This document shows positions 1 to 9,805 of a stretch of DNA of 64,000 nt, one piece after another. The stretch spans positions 63,053,546-63,117,545 of the forward strand of contig OZ007569.1 of NCBI GenBank assembly GCA_963931925.1. The letters are read 5' to 3'. The number at the start of each line of letters is the position of its first letter. Position 1 is the stretch's first letter. The DNA comes from Onchidella celtica (taxonomy: Eukaryota; Mollusca; Gastropoda; Systellommatophora; Onchidiidae). The notes below the pieces were generated by a model. The model made no database searches, was not told the origin of the DNA, and saw only the letters and a program-made list of their open reading frames with translations. The position numbers and the translations under genes are program-made.

Positions 1-1820
1 GAACATACCCAGCCAGCCCAGCCAGATAATGACGTCCTCAATGAACGGGTTTTGGCTTCAAGATATCTATCTGTTGCTATGCCATACCACAGAGAGCATT
101 GCTGTAACTGATTGTGTTTCTTTTTTTGTGCAGTTCTTATAACTTTTATACACTGTAGAAATGAACATTTCCTGTTACAAGACAGAAATAGGATGGTGTC
201 CGAGCGTCGACTCAAGCTCGCTGAAAACACTTTGAAAGTGGTCAGTGCTCACTTCACTCGGGAGGAGAAAAAGGAAAGGGGGGGGGGGCAGCCATGTCCG
301 CAGATGCGATCGTTTTGAGGTCATAGCTGACCCAATTATCTAAACGTGTGATATTACAGTTCTCGACGCGCAATGCCAGCTCTATAGCAGTATTCTGTTT
401 GTCAGTCTGGGAAAAGACGGTGACCGAGGATCTGGTATGAGCAGTGACCTAAATTCGGAAACAATAGAAGATGGCTTGAGTTGCATTTCTTATGATTTCA
501 GCCTACATTTCGTTGCTAGGCACAGAATTAGATTCAGAAGTATGGGAAATGGAGACATCCTTATTAACATATCTGTGACCTGGTGTTTCTCCATTTCCAT
601 TGCAAATAATGATCTCTTGCACTCGCTTCAGAACCTTGTCACTGAATTATTGTAGTGCTCTTTGTCTGCAATTTTGGTGATTTTTTTCCTGGAGAGGGAG
701 TATGTGCTTGAAATGGGGAAAGGAATCTGAGTGAGACACATATTGTAGTGAAATGGATATCGTGAGTGCTTTTTTCGGTCCAGAGAACGGTAATCATAGT
801 GCTTCTGATGTATTGGTTGCCTGTGACTGTTACCCCGAGTTATCTGTCTTTTGTCTCTGTAGTTTGTGAAGCTATTATGACCGGTAACTATTGCTGGTTA
901 GATAGCCACCATTACGGTGCCACATTCCGTTTTGAAATTGCATGGTAAAGATGTGAGATCTGAAGTGTATGAGCTAAAATGATAGAAATGCATAAGTTGA
1001 CCGTATAAAATGCTGAACGACGTTAAAAAAGAGAATGTATTATTTTTTTTGTAAAGTAAAAACTGAAGTGAAACAGTATTTCGAAATTGTTCATCTTGTA
1101 GTGATGCCGACTATTTACTGTTACGTATTGAGAGATGGGGATAAGAGACAGAAAAAGATGGAGGAGAGTGTTCATTTTGTGTTTGGTGCACTATATTGTT
1201 ATATCGTTATATTATTGTTAGTAGTAGTAGTATTGAGGCAGCATAATGGGTTCTCCGGTGAATCTAAAAATTACAGGCTTCAGAATTTTCCTCAGACATG
1301 ATTCTTTCATAAGAAAAACAAATTTGTCCCGAAGAATGCCTTACCACCAAAAGTATTGATTAAAACGCACTTTCCTTCTGTAATAAAATTTCCAAGTTGT
1401 GAGATCGCGATAACATTTCTATTAACTGCCAGGAAGTTCTTAAGGAAGGGGATTTGCCGTTGAGACCACATACAAAAAAAATAAATAATTGTACGCAGCT
1501 GGGGTTTTTCATTTCATTTAATTAGTGAATTTAAATGAGACGGTGACTCCTTTTTCGATTTTTTAAAACGGTGACTGTGAATTAAATAATCTGCTTCGAT
1601 ATTATTGGAATCGTCTAGTTTGAACACTTTGGCAGGTGTGTGTCACAAGTCGGCGTCCAAAAGTTGATTTATTTCTCATTCTAAAATGAAAGATTACGAC
1701 TGAGCTGTCTTGGTGTGGTAAGTCTACAGGGAATATTGCATTTTCCCCAATCCTGAAACAGATTAGAGATCTGTCACTGTCAATAGTTTCATTCGTAACT
1801 TTCATTTTCTTCTCTTCCAG
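1..1820. other. Non-coding flank upstream of the first visible TMEM151 exon
   Basis: No coding exon is recognised here. Open frames are short, and none combines a start codon, a protein-like composition and a phase-0 splice donor that could join the exon at 1821. The stretch is probably the upstream intron of the TMEM151-like gene. It is AT-rich and contains an 11-base G run near 278-288. Confidence 0.5.
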
Positions 1821-1952
1821 CAAACGCCAATCAGGCAGTCCCTGTGTGGGTCCTTACGTAGAGACGGTCACTGGAAGTGTCTCTGTTTGACCCTTCTCAT
1901 CGTCGGCTGTTTGGCAGCTATCTCCTGGTGCCATTTGACAATATCAGAAAGG
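1821..1952 (+). CDS. TMEM151: TMEM151-family transmembrane protein, first visible coding exon (partial gene)
   Basis: This exon is 132 bases (44 codons), phase 0 at both ends, between a strong acceptor (a pyrimidine tract ending TTCCAG at 1820) and a GTAAGC donor at 1953. It reads QTPIRQSLCGSLRRDGHWKC, followed by a hydrophobic helix of about 18 residues that should be the first membrane span. The RQS...SLRR.(G/S)HWKC pattern ahead of a short helix is typical of TMEM151A/B. TMEM151 proteins are multi-pass membrane proteins of poorly known biochemical role; human TMEM151A has been linked to paroxysmal dyskinesia. There is no ATG in the exon, so the start codon lies in an exon to the left of the window or in one that I cannot see. 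Confidence 0.85.
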
Positions 1953-3801
1953 GTAAGCAAGATTTTAAAAAATTTCAGTCCTTACCATCTGTTTGTCCTT
2001 TCTTGTTTGCTTTCACCTTTCTTTGCAAACCCACTAAACCGCAGTAGAACCGACAGTGGGTTAACACGCCTTCCGCCCCGACCTCATTAGTCATACAATG
2101 TCTCAAGTATTCTGTACCGGTGAACACATTTCTGTGTGTCCATAGCGTGCAGACATCTTCTTGATGATCATTGTTTTTCCTCTTGTATTCCGTCTTAATC
2201 TGTGTTGATTGCTCATCTCGGCATCTTACAAGGCTAGCTTTTCTCCCTTGCCCCCGAAGTCAGGAGAGAGAGAGGGAGAGGGAGATAAAGACAGACAGAC
2301 AGACAGGGAGAGGGTGGTCAAAGGATGGCGAAAGGGAACATTGTCTTTCTCTTATGTTACTATTTCAAAGCAGGCTTTCTTGTCCACTCCTTTCTCTGTC
2401 TCTTTCTCTTCAGTAGAATCTTTAGTTGGTGCCGCTAGGCCTCTATGATCATGCCTGTCATCGCCCCCGGGCTCTGACAATTTCAGAGAAACTTGTTTAA
2501 AAAATTAGTAATTTCTGTACTTCCTTCTTTTTCCCCCGATGTTTAGCTGTCGGCAAATCTTCGCTCTCTCTTCCCTGCTCTGTCTGACCTGCCCAATTGA
2601 GGTCCATTTGGCGCTGAGATCCCGTCATGCCAGCTGGCAATATCAGTAAAGACCAGACAAGAGTCAAGCTTCTTCTTCTTCTTCCTCCTCTTCTTCCATC
2701 TAATCTCCACGTCTTCTTCCCGATATGCTGTATCCGGAATCGTCTCCTTATGGCTGTTTCAGATGTGGCTTTTATCCACAGTAAATTCCTTCTTTCTATC
2801 CAATTCATCTCCACCGTGCTCCTTCTTTCTTTCGATATTATGTCGTACTTGCAATTTCTCGGGGTTTTCCATCTGTGTTATCTCCCCATCGTGATTTTTT
2901 GTTTGTTTCCTTTCTTGCACCATGATTCTTTCGTGTATTCGTTATCCCCCCCCCCCCCCCCAAATTCCCTTTCTGGTCTTTCCCCCATGGGCTTGTAGGC
3001 TTGTACGCAGTGATCCCAGGATCTGTTGATCCAACTGACAAGAGTCAGAAAGTTTATATAAGAGATGATCGATCGAATCCGACATCCATATTCCTTTCTT
3101 ACCATTTTTATCTCTCTATTTTTTTTCCAAACCTGATATATGTGTTATTCTATTGCTCTTCGTTACGTCTTTCCATCCACAGCTTTATCTTATTCTTTCA
3201 CTTCTTAATGCGGTTGCAAAGCATTTCATGCATTCATTCATTCATTGATTCTTCCATTCAATTATTTAATTATGCACTCTTTAACCTAATTAAATTTCGA
3301 GTCCATTCATCTCTGTTCATTCAATTTCATTCTGATTCTTAATTATTTATAACTTTTCTTTTTTTAGTTGTTCGTATCCTGCTTTTATTAATTCGTTCAC
3401 TTATTAAGCAACTTGAATCTCGAAAAGCGAAGTCAGTAATCTAATCAAGGATAAGAAAAATGAACAACTGACCGAGATTGATGTTGTCATTATGTATATT
3501 CCTTCTCGTCTCACCTTCACAGTTAAAACAAATCTTGTAATTTGCTGTACCTGACAAAGTGAATTTAGGGGCAGAGAATAAGAATGGATTATTAAGGTTT
3601 ATATCAGGCACGGGCAAACTTTTAACGGTTAGGGCCAAACATGAAAAATGGCCTTCAACTGTTATTAACTCTATTAATCTATACTATATATTATTTGTGG
3701 ACTTGAGATTTTTCGTTGCAAAAGGCTTCTGAACCACTCAACACTCAGACTTCAAATTTTATATGGTGCATCAGAATGGATGTAAGTGTGCACAGTTTTT
3801 A
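1953..3801. other. TMEM151 intron sequence, low complexity patches
   Basis: This is the 5' part of the 13-kb intron. It holds purine-rich (GAGA/GACA) sequence at about 2266-2315, a pyrimidine-rich CTT/CCT patch at about 2660-2700 and a run of about 14 Cs at 2946-2960. A degenerate ATTC-rich patch lies near 3230-3340. Nothing looks coding. Confidence 0.6.
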
Positions 3802-4835
3802 ATCATCATCATCATTGCCTTTCTCACCCTGGATCAGGGTATAGGCCACCAACAAACACTTTCCATCCCTCTCTATCATGGGCCAGTCTCTTTACATTAT
3901 TCCAAGTCTTTCCGCTTCGTTGCACATCATTTTCTCTGGCTCTTCTCCACGTTCCGCGCGGCCTTCCTCTTGATCTCTTGCCCTGGGGATTCCAATCCAA
4001 TACCTTCTTCGTGATGCTGTTTCCTGGCCTCCTGAGAGTGTGGCCGATCCATCTCCATCGCCTCCTACCAATTTCCTCTCTGACTGGTCTCTGTCTTGTT
4101 CTTTTCCATACAATTTCATTGCTGACCTTGTCTGTCCATCTGATCTTAAGTAGCTTCCTCAAACATCTGTTGATGAAAACTTGGATTCTCTTTATGCAGG
4201 CCTGGGACGCATTCCAAGTCTCACATCCATACAACAGGACTGACTTCACGTTCGAGTTGAATATCCTCAGCTTTGTTTTTAGAGATATATCCTTGGTTCT
4301 CCAAATCTTGCTTAAGGACGTGAAAGCTGCCTGTGCCTTTCCAATTCGTGCTTTGACTTCTGCCTCTGTTCCTCCCTTATTGTCAATGATACTACCAAGA
4401 TAGCAGAAGGACTCTACATCTTCCAGTGGTTGATCTCCTACTCTGACTTGTGCGCTTGGGGGTGCAACAATTTTTAGGACCTTCGACTTCGCAGGATGTA
4501 TCCTCAATCCAATAGATTCTGAAATTTTGTTTAGAGCTGTAGTCTTTGCTTGCATCTGGTCGTGTGTGTGCGACAATAGTGCCAAGTCATCTGCAAAATC
4601 TAGATCGTCCAGCTGTGTCCATGGGGTCCATTGTATGCCATTTCTTCCTCCACTGGTGGTTTCTTTCATAAGCCAATCAATCACCAGGACAAACAGAAAT
4701 GGGGACAGCATACAACCCTGCCTAACACCAGTCTTGATATCAAAGCTGTCAGTAAGCTCGCCATCGTGTACGACTCTGCAACTTGTCCCCTCGTACATGC
4801 TCTCTCTCAGTTTTTTTAATAGAAGTGTCAAATAG
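3802..4835 (-). mobile_element. 5'-truncated non-LTR retrotransposon (LINE), RTE-like
   Basis: The 3' end of a LINE lies on the - strand. It keeps the C-terminal part of the reverse transcriptase and a very short 3' region. On the - strand the stop codon falls inside a small hairpin (ACCCTG-ATC-CAGGGT), followed by GAGAAAGGCA and an (ATG)n tail of about four units. A short 3' UTR with a trinucleotide tail is typical of RTE-type LINEs. The 5' end is cut within the RT domain near 4835, as is common for incomplete target-primed reverse transcription. I could not assign a target-site duplication with confidence. The 42-bp insertion at 31952 carries the same 3' tail. Confidence 0.85.
3824..4831 (-). 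CDS. Reverse transcriptase C-terminal fragment of a LINE
   Basis: An uninterrupted frame of 335 codons on the - strand. Visible landmarks are the RT block GVRQGCMLSPFLF (about residues 36-48) and the FADD catalytic motif in DLDFADDLALLSH (about residues 77-89). These are followed by the thumb and the long basic C-terminal region seen in LINE ORF2 proteins, with YLGSIID, LLYGCETW and a GKRSRGRPRGTWRR-like stretch. The N-terminal endonuclease and RT fingers are missing, so the product cannot be a working ORF2. The ATG at 4831 is only the first in-frame Met after truncation. The absence of stops indicates a fairly recent insertion. Confidence 0.85.
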   Translation of the reverse strand: MTLLLKKLRESMYEGTSCRVVHDGELTDSFDIKTGVRQGCMLSPFLFVLVIDWLMKETTSGGRNGIQWTPWTQLDDLDFADDLALLSHTHDQMQAKTTALNKISESIGLRIHPAKSKVLKIVAPPSAQVRVGDQPLEDVESFCYLGSIIDNKGGTEAEVKARIGKAQAAFTSLSKIWRTKDISLKTKLRIFNSNVKSVLLYGCETWNASQACIKRIQVFINRCLRKLLKIRWTDKVSNEIVWKRTRQRPVREEIGRRRWRWIGHTLRRPGNSITKKVLDWNPQGKRSRGRPRGTWRRARENDVQRSGKTWNNVKRLAHDREGWKVFVGGLYPDPG

Positions 4836-5265
4836 GCGTAGTTTTTTTATTGGAAATTTATTGTTTCCCCAATTTTAGATCTACTAGTAACTGCCCCATT
4901 CTTCGAATGGTAAAAAACAAAGCTCACCACTCCAGACCGAAAGGAATCAGCACAAAAACATTGATGTCGAGACACTTTGGGTCATCCACATAAAATCGGC
5001 GATCAATAGATAGATAGGATAGTATTACAGTAGTACACAGTGCACAGTAGTGCGCACCGAGCATTTTTCATGGGCTCATGTGGTCGTAAAAAATGATCTA
5101 GATATTTACGCACAGTTTTCTTGGTATGAATGAATGGCACTCACCTCATCTGTATAACACTATACTCGGTACATGTATCACTATCAAAGTTTTCTTGGCG
5201 TGGCTGGATCGTGAACTTTAGTTTACATTTCCGGTAAGAGGCGGAAATGACGAAATTGATGGAAG
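4836..5265. other. Intron sequence between LINE fragment and LTR element 1
   Basis: About 430 bases of AT-rich intron with no coding signal or repeat that I recognise. Its last five bases before the LTR (TACAT, 5266-5270) are the left copy of the target-site duplication of LTR element 1. Confidence 0.6.
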
Positions 5266-5270
5266 TACAT

Positions 5271-6461
5271 TGTCACGAGTGGAGTGAGTGCAATTAAGGG
5301 GATTGCTACAGAGCGGGTGTAGAGTAAGAAAGGCTCACAGTAGACAGCAAGTTAAGCGTGCTGTTGTGAGTAGTGGGGGGGGGGGTCTGAAGGAGGCGAA
5401 AGCGCTGTATAACTATCACTGCAAGTTAGAAGGTCCTAGGGAGCGGATCTGTGAATAATAGCCCATCGGGCAGACATAAAGGGAGCAGTCGAGAAGACTA
5501 GTGAGAGTCTTTCCAGTTATGACTGGTATGTAGAATGTTGATTGATTATTATGATTGATGTATTATATTATATGCGTCTATTACCATGATGTGAATAAGT
5601 ATATGTGAGGAATGTGGAAGTCCTTGATATTGGATATAGCAATGTGCGCCATGAGCGATAGATGAAAGTGAGTTCATGGATTTGTAGCGCGAGTGAGTAG
5701 TGTGTACTCCGATGGAGGTGTGTTACCGTAAGATGTGTGGTGAGTGAAAGGTGAACTAGTGTGTGTACGCTTCATGGATTGTAAGGAGAGGTGGAGTGAA
5801 TAGAAATGGTAGGGTATTATACCAATGTAATGTTATTCTTGTAGGTGTCGGGGACGGGCCGCAGAGCCACCTCGATGAGCACAGGGGATAGGCCAGCATA
5901 GGGCCGGAGGCCACACATAGGCCAGAAGTGAGGCTGTCAGTGTAGGACAGTGGAGGCACATAAAGTCGTGGCAGTCGGGCCACGGACAGGGACGTAGATA
6001 TGAGAGTGAATGAGATACTATATTGTTGCCATGTTGATAGGCTAGTGAACTGATATTATGTTGTTGCCATGTTGATGGCTATGGAAATAATAATGTGTTA
6101 TTGCCCTGCTGAGGTGCTAGGGGAGTGCTAAGGTGTATGACAATAGGAAGGTGATATTGAGAGACTGCGGTGCCAGTGAATCATTAATGTACTATTAAGA
6201 CCCTGAGGGGAGAGGCTGAGGCCGAAGTGCCTTTAGGAGTAACTACCGGATTGTGGATCCGAGGGAGAGTGTGTGTGAGAATAAGGCCGTTGTACGGCAG
6301 TGCATTTCAATAATATAATGTATGTAATTGCGCTATTATATGTATAATTATGTTTAATAAATGTGTGAGTCTGATGGGTTGTTCTGTTAAGTGTTAACTT
6401 GTTTGTTCGTGATTGTTGTCCTGTCATACTTATTACATCTCCCAGTCTGGGATTTGTGACA
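5271..6461 (+). repeat. 5' LTR of element 1
   Basis: A 1,191-base LTR running from TGTCACGAGTGGAG to GGGATTTGTGACA. It holds an 11-base G run, which accounts for the length difference from its partner. A polyadenylation signal AATAAA lies at 6356-6361 (13087-13092 in the 3' LTR), about 100 bases before the LTR end. The near-identity of the two LTRs indicates a very recent insertion. Frames on the opposite strand inside the LTR are not supported as genes. Confidence 0.95.
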
Positions 6462-6498
6462 CTGGGGGCTCGTCCGTTGTGACACTGGGGGCTCGTCC
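6454..6498 (+). promoter_or_regulatory. Primer binding site (tRNA-Pro type), tandemly duplicated
   Basis: One base after the LTR end lies TGGGGGCTCGTCC(G) (6463-6476), which matches the tRNA-Pro primer binding site used by murine leukaemia virus-type elements. A 22-base stretch, TTGTGACA plus CTGGGGGCTCGTCC, is repeated with one spacer base (6454-6475 and 6477-6498). This gives a second PBS copy at 6486-6498. Element 2 has only one copy. Confidence 0.85.
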
Positions 6499-7450
6499 TG
6501 TTTACCTGTGGTCATTTTGACATTGTGTATTCGTTATATCTAGTTGTTTTTCTGTCGTGCTAGGAATTCGTGCTGTTATCCTTTTTCGTGGGATGAATGG
6601 GAATTTCATGATGATATGATTTATGTATGTTTATGAATAATAATATGTATTGATGCATGTATTTTGATGAATATGTACTAATGTGTACTTAAACTTTCAG
6701 AGAGACAGTGTGTGTGCGTGCAGCCTGAGGAGACGAGCAGCCAGAGCTCCGATTGAAGGGAGGAGTTTGCTCAAAATTTCAAAAGTTGAAAGTTAAGTGA
6801 AAATTTTGTACCCTGGATTAAGGGCTGTCTTTTCATCTGTCTGTTTCCCTGTTTTTGCTGTTTTCGTTGTAATTGATTATACGGGCGGTGGCGCGGGTTT
6901 GCTGTGTTGAACTTAGTTTATCCTTTTAAAAAGGTGTGGTAAACTTTGGAACTTCGTTCATCACAGTGACCAGTTCTGTAGGGACCTGTATTTTTGTTTA
7001 GATTGTAGCGTTCTATCTTCCTCGTTGTTTTAGGAAGACGTTTCTCTTGTCCCTCTTCTACCTTTCTGTAGATACGTTCTTTTTTTTCAGACTCTGTTCT
7101 TGTTCGTACCTTGTAGTGTAATCGGCGTAGTAGGTTGCATTTTTTTTTCCATTATAGTTTTTTTTTGTAGAAGCTTTGTCCTAGTCTGGTTCGTTGTCCT
7201 TGACGTACTTGTGGTCCTTCTACTGAATTTCCTTATTATTGTCCTTTCTACTCTTTTTTATTATTAATAGGGCAATACATTTTATAAATATAGAATTAGT
7301 TAGGAAGTACGTAAATTTCTGAATTGTATTTGAGACAATTGGGTATTGTTATATCTGGTGTGATCTCAGGTCTCTGGTCGTGTCGTTAGTTATCATACCG
7401 ACAGGTTAGCCGTTTTTTTTAAATATATACCATAACCATAAATCTGTGAA
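6499..7450 (+). other. Untranslated leader of LTR element 1
   Basis: About 950 bases between the PBS and the gag start. The leader is T-rich in its second half (several runs of 7-8 Ts) and has no long open frame. It matches the leader of element 2 (16692-17628) closely. A packaging signal would be expected here, but none can be identified by eye. Confidence 0.7.
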
Positions 7451-9805
7451 ATGGCGGAACTCCAACAACTAATGAAGTTGGGTAAGGAACTTGGCCTGGA
7501 GGGAGAGGAGCTACGCGGCTGGATTAAAGAACAGCAGGCGGATTTGCGCGATGAGCGTGCTAAGGATAGAGAGCGAGAAAAAGAGGCTCAAGAGCGACAG
7601 AGAGAAGAGGAAAGAGAGGCTAAGGCTCAGCAACAAGAAAGAGAGGCTAAGGATAAGGAACAGGAAAGGGAGTTTAAGCAACAGGAAAGAGAGGCTAAGG
7701 CTCAGGAGCAGGAAAGGGAGTTTAAGTTAAAGGAGTTAGAAGATAAGCAGCAGGAGAGAGAGGCGCGAATAAGAATCGCCGAGTTAGAACTCAAGAAGAA
7801 TACGCCAACGGAAACGGTTGAGCGGCAGGTACACAATAAAGGTGGCGTTAGGATTAAGCTCCCTACGTTCGACGACCGGAAGGACGACATAGACGCCTTC
7901 CTTTACAGGTTCGAACTGAACGCACAATTGCAATGGGGGGAAAATAAGGAATTATGGGCCACGTACCTGGCGTCGCTATTGCAGGGGCGAGCGTTAACCT
8001 ACTTTAAAGAGCTACAGCGCGAAGACGTGCAAGATTACGATAAGCTGAAGGCTTTGCTGCTTCGCCGATTTGCGCGTACCGAGGAATATTTCGGGGAGCA
8101 GTTTAGGCGAGCACGTGCAGATACCAGGGAGGACTTTGCTGCCTTCGTCGCGAGACTAACGGAGTATTTCGCGAACTGGGTAGACTTGGCGCATGTGGGC
8201 ACGGATTTTGCTAAACTGAAAGACTTAATGATCCGTGACCAGCTGTACGCGTCGTGCCACAAAGATCTGGTGGCTTTCCTGAAAGAGAACGAACCCGCGA
8301 CGGTGCAGGAGGCGTCTAAGTTGGCGGAAGCATACCGTACGGCGCATCCGTCCAAACCAGTCGCCAGGGCGTACGTCCAAGATGCTGGATACGTCGCCGT
8401 TGTCGAGGGGTCGCCGGCAGGACTTAGGGACAGGTCGCGTCAGCGTGGTGCCTATAGCGGGCAAGCCCAGGGGCAGCATAGGGGCTTTCACCAATCACCG
8501 GCATATGGATCCGGTAAGTTTGACCGAGCAGGAGGGCTAGGTCGCGGTAATGGCCGGGGGCGAGTTGTGACCTTTGCCGATGACCGACGGCATAGGGACT
8601 CTAGTTCCGGTCGCGAGGGGTCACGGGGACCCAGGCCTAGAGCAGCACAGGGAGCGGAGTGTTGGACTTGCGGACGCGTGGGTCACTTTTCGCGCGAGTG
8701 TAGGGCCGCGAAGTGTTGGAACTGCGGAAGAGCAGATCACATCAGCGTGAACTGCCCGGCAGGTAGGATAGCGGCGAACGTGGACAGTAGCTCCAGTCCA
8801 TGTTCCCCAAATAAATTTCATCATGCGGCTGCGTGCGTTACATCGGACAACGGAGGCGGACAGTATTCTAAGTGTCCCAGTTGTGAGAAGTTATTATCTT
8901 CCGGTGTTTTACCTTGTGGGAGAAAGATCCCCGTCATAAATTCATGTCATACAGGAGGTGGTCTTAGGGTTTATCCGGGGTTTGTTGGGGACGAACCGGT
9001 CTCGGTTTTACGAGATACAGGATCTACCGTTGTGGGAGTGCATAGGGACTGCATTCGGGATTCACAGCTTACAGGTGAGACTGTCCCGTGCATCCAATTT
9101 TCGGGGGCCATTGAGAAATTACCCATGGCAAAAATAATGATAGATACACCTTTCCTTAGCGGGGAAGTCGAAGCAGTCGTTGGTTGTTTTCCAGGCGCCC
9201 AGCTCATCATTGGGAATGTATCCCGGGTAGGTTCCCCTTCCGATGAGAACGTGCAAGCATGGTCGCAATCAAAAGGTATTGACTTTTGCGCCGCGGTCGA
9301 AACACGTCGACGGGTAGCGGATAAAGATAAGATTAGACCTTTGGCGACGCCAGCGGTCAACCTAGATATCACGCCAGAGCGCTTGGCGAGATTACAAAGG
9401 GAGGACCCATCATTAAACCCATGTTTTGGGGAAGCGCGAACCGAGAAAACGAGGAGATATAAGAACGGGTCGTCCTCCTTTTTTGTCCAGGGGGGCATTC
9501 TGTTCCGTACGTACGTCACAGTGGCTTCCGTTCAAAAGCAGGTCGTCGTGCCACGGTCGTTAATTGCTACAGTATTGCGTCTGGCCCATGATGTTCCATT
9601 GGCGGATCATATGGGAAGTGCTAGAATCAAGCAGAGAATTCTGAAAGATTTTTATTGGCCGTCAGTATACAGAGATGTACGTTTATATTGTAAGACGTGC
9701 AGTGCGTGCCAAAAGACGACGCATAAGGGTCGTTCACCCCAGGCTCCTCGTCAAAAGATCCCCACGGTTTCGGAACCGTTTAAAAAGGTTTCAGTACCTT
9801 GTTGA
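7451..9805 (+). CDS. gag-pro: Gag-protease-integrase N-terminal polyprotein of LTR element 1
   Basis: A 784-codon frame. Residues about 1-115 are a charged Glu/Lys/Arg/Gln-rich coiled coil. About 130-310 form a Gag core with YFxEQFRRARAD and KLAEAYR landmarks. About 330-400 are Gly/Arg-rich, and two CCHC zinc knuckles (CWTCGRVGHFSREC and CWNCGRADHISVNC) follow at about 402-435. An aspartic protease motif, RDTGS, lies near residue 520. The integrase HHCC zinc-binding part follows at about 713-750 (HDVPLADH...CKTCSAC). The frame then ends 20 residues later at a TGA, just past the point where the integrase catalytic core has been lost. Downstream domains lie in another frame. Start chosen: the ATG in GTGAAATGGCGG, shared with element 2. 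Confidence 0.9.
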   Translation: MAELQQLMKLGKELGLEGEELRGWIKEQQADLRDERAKDREREKEAQERQREEEREAKAQQQEREAKDKEQEREFKQQEREAKAQEQEREFKLKELEDKQQEREARIRIAELELKKNTPTETVERQVHNKGGVRIKLPTFDDRKDDIDAFLYRFELNAQLQWGENKELWATYLASLLQGRALTYFKELQREDVQDYDKLKALLLRRFARTEEYFGEQFRRARADTREDFAAFVARLTEYFANWVDLAHVGTDFAKLKDLMIRDQLYASCHKDLVAFLKENEPATVQEASKLAEAYRTAHPSKPVARAYVQDAGYVAVVEGSPAGLRDRSRQRGAYSGQAQGQHRGFHQSPAYGSGKFDRAGGLGRGNGRGRVVTFADDRRHRDSSSGREGSRGPRPRAAQGAECWTCGRVGHFSRECRAAKCWNCGRADHISVNCPAGRIAANVDSSSSPCSPNKFHHAAACVTSDNGGGQYSKCPSCEKLLSSGVLPCGRKIPVINSCHTGGGLRVYPGFVGDEPVSVLRDTGSTVVGVHRDCIRDSQLTGETVPCIQFSGAIEKLPMAKIMIDTPFLSGEVEAVVGCFPGAQLIIGNVSRVGSPSDENVQAWSQSKGIDFCAAVETRRRVADKDKIRPLATPAVNLDITPERLARLQREDPSLNPCFGEARTEKTRRYKNGSSSFFVQGGILFRTYVTVASVQKQVVVPRSLIATVLRLAHDVPLADHMGSARIKQRILKDFYWPSVYRDVRLYCKTCSACQKTTHKGRSPQAPRQKIPTVSEPFKKVSVPC

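Noticed and set aside
3607-3660. CAGGCACGGGCAAACTTTTAACGG, resembling a hAT MITE end
   Set aside because: No matching opposite end or target duplication was found nearby; one end alone is not enough.
5756-5983. A 75-codon - strand frame in each LTR of the gypsy elements
   Set aside because: It appears in all LTR copies simply because they are repeats, has no domain, and overlaps the regulatory LTR; the element 2 version is shortened.
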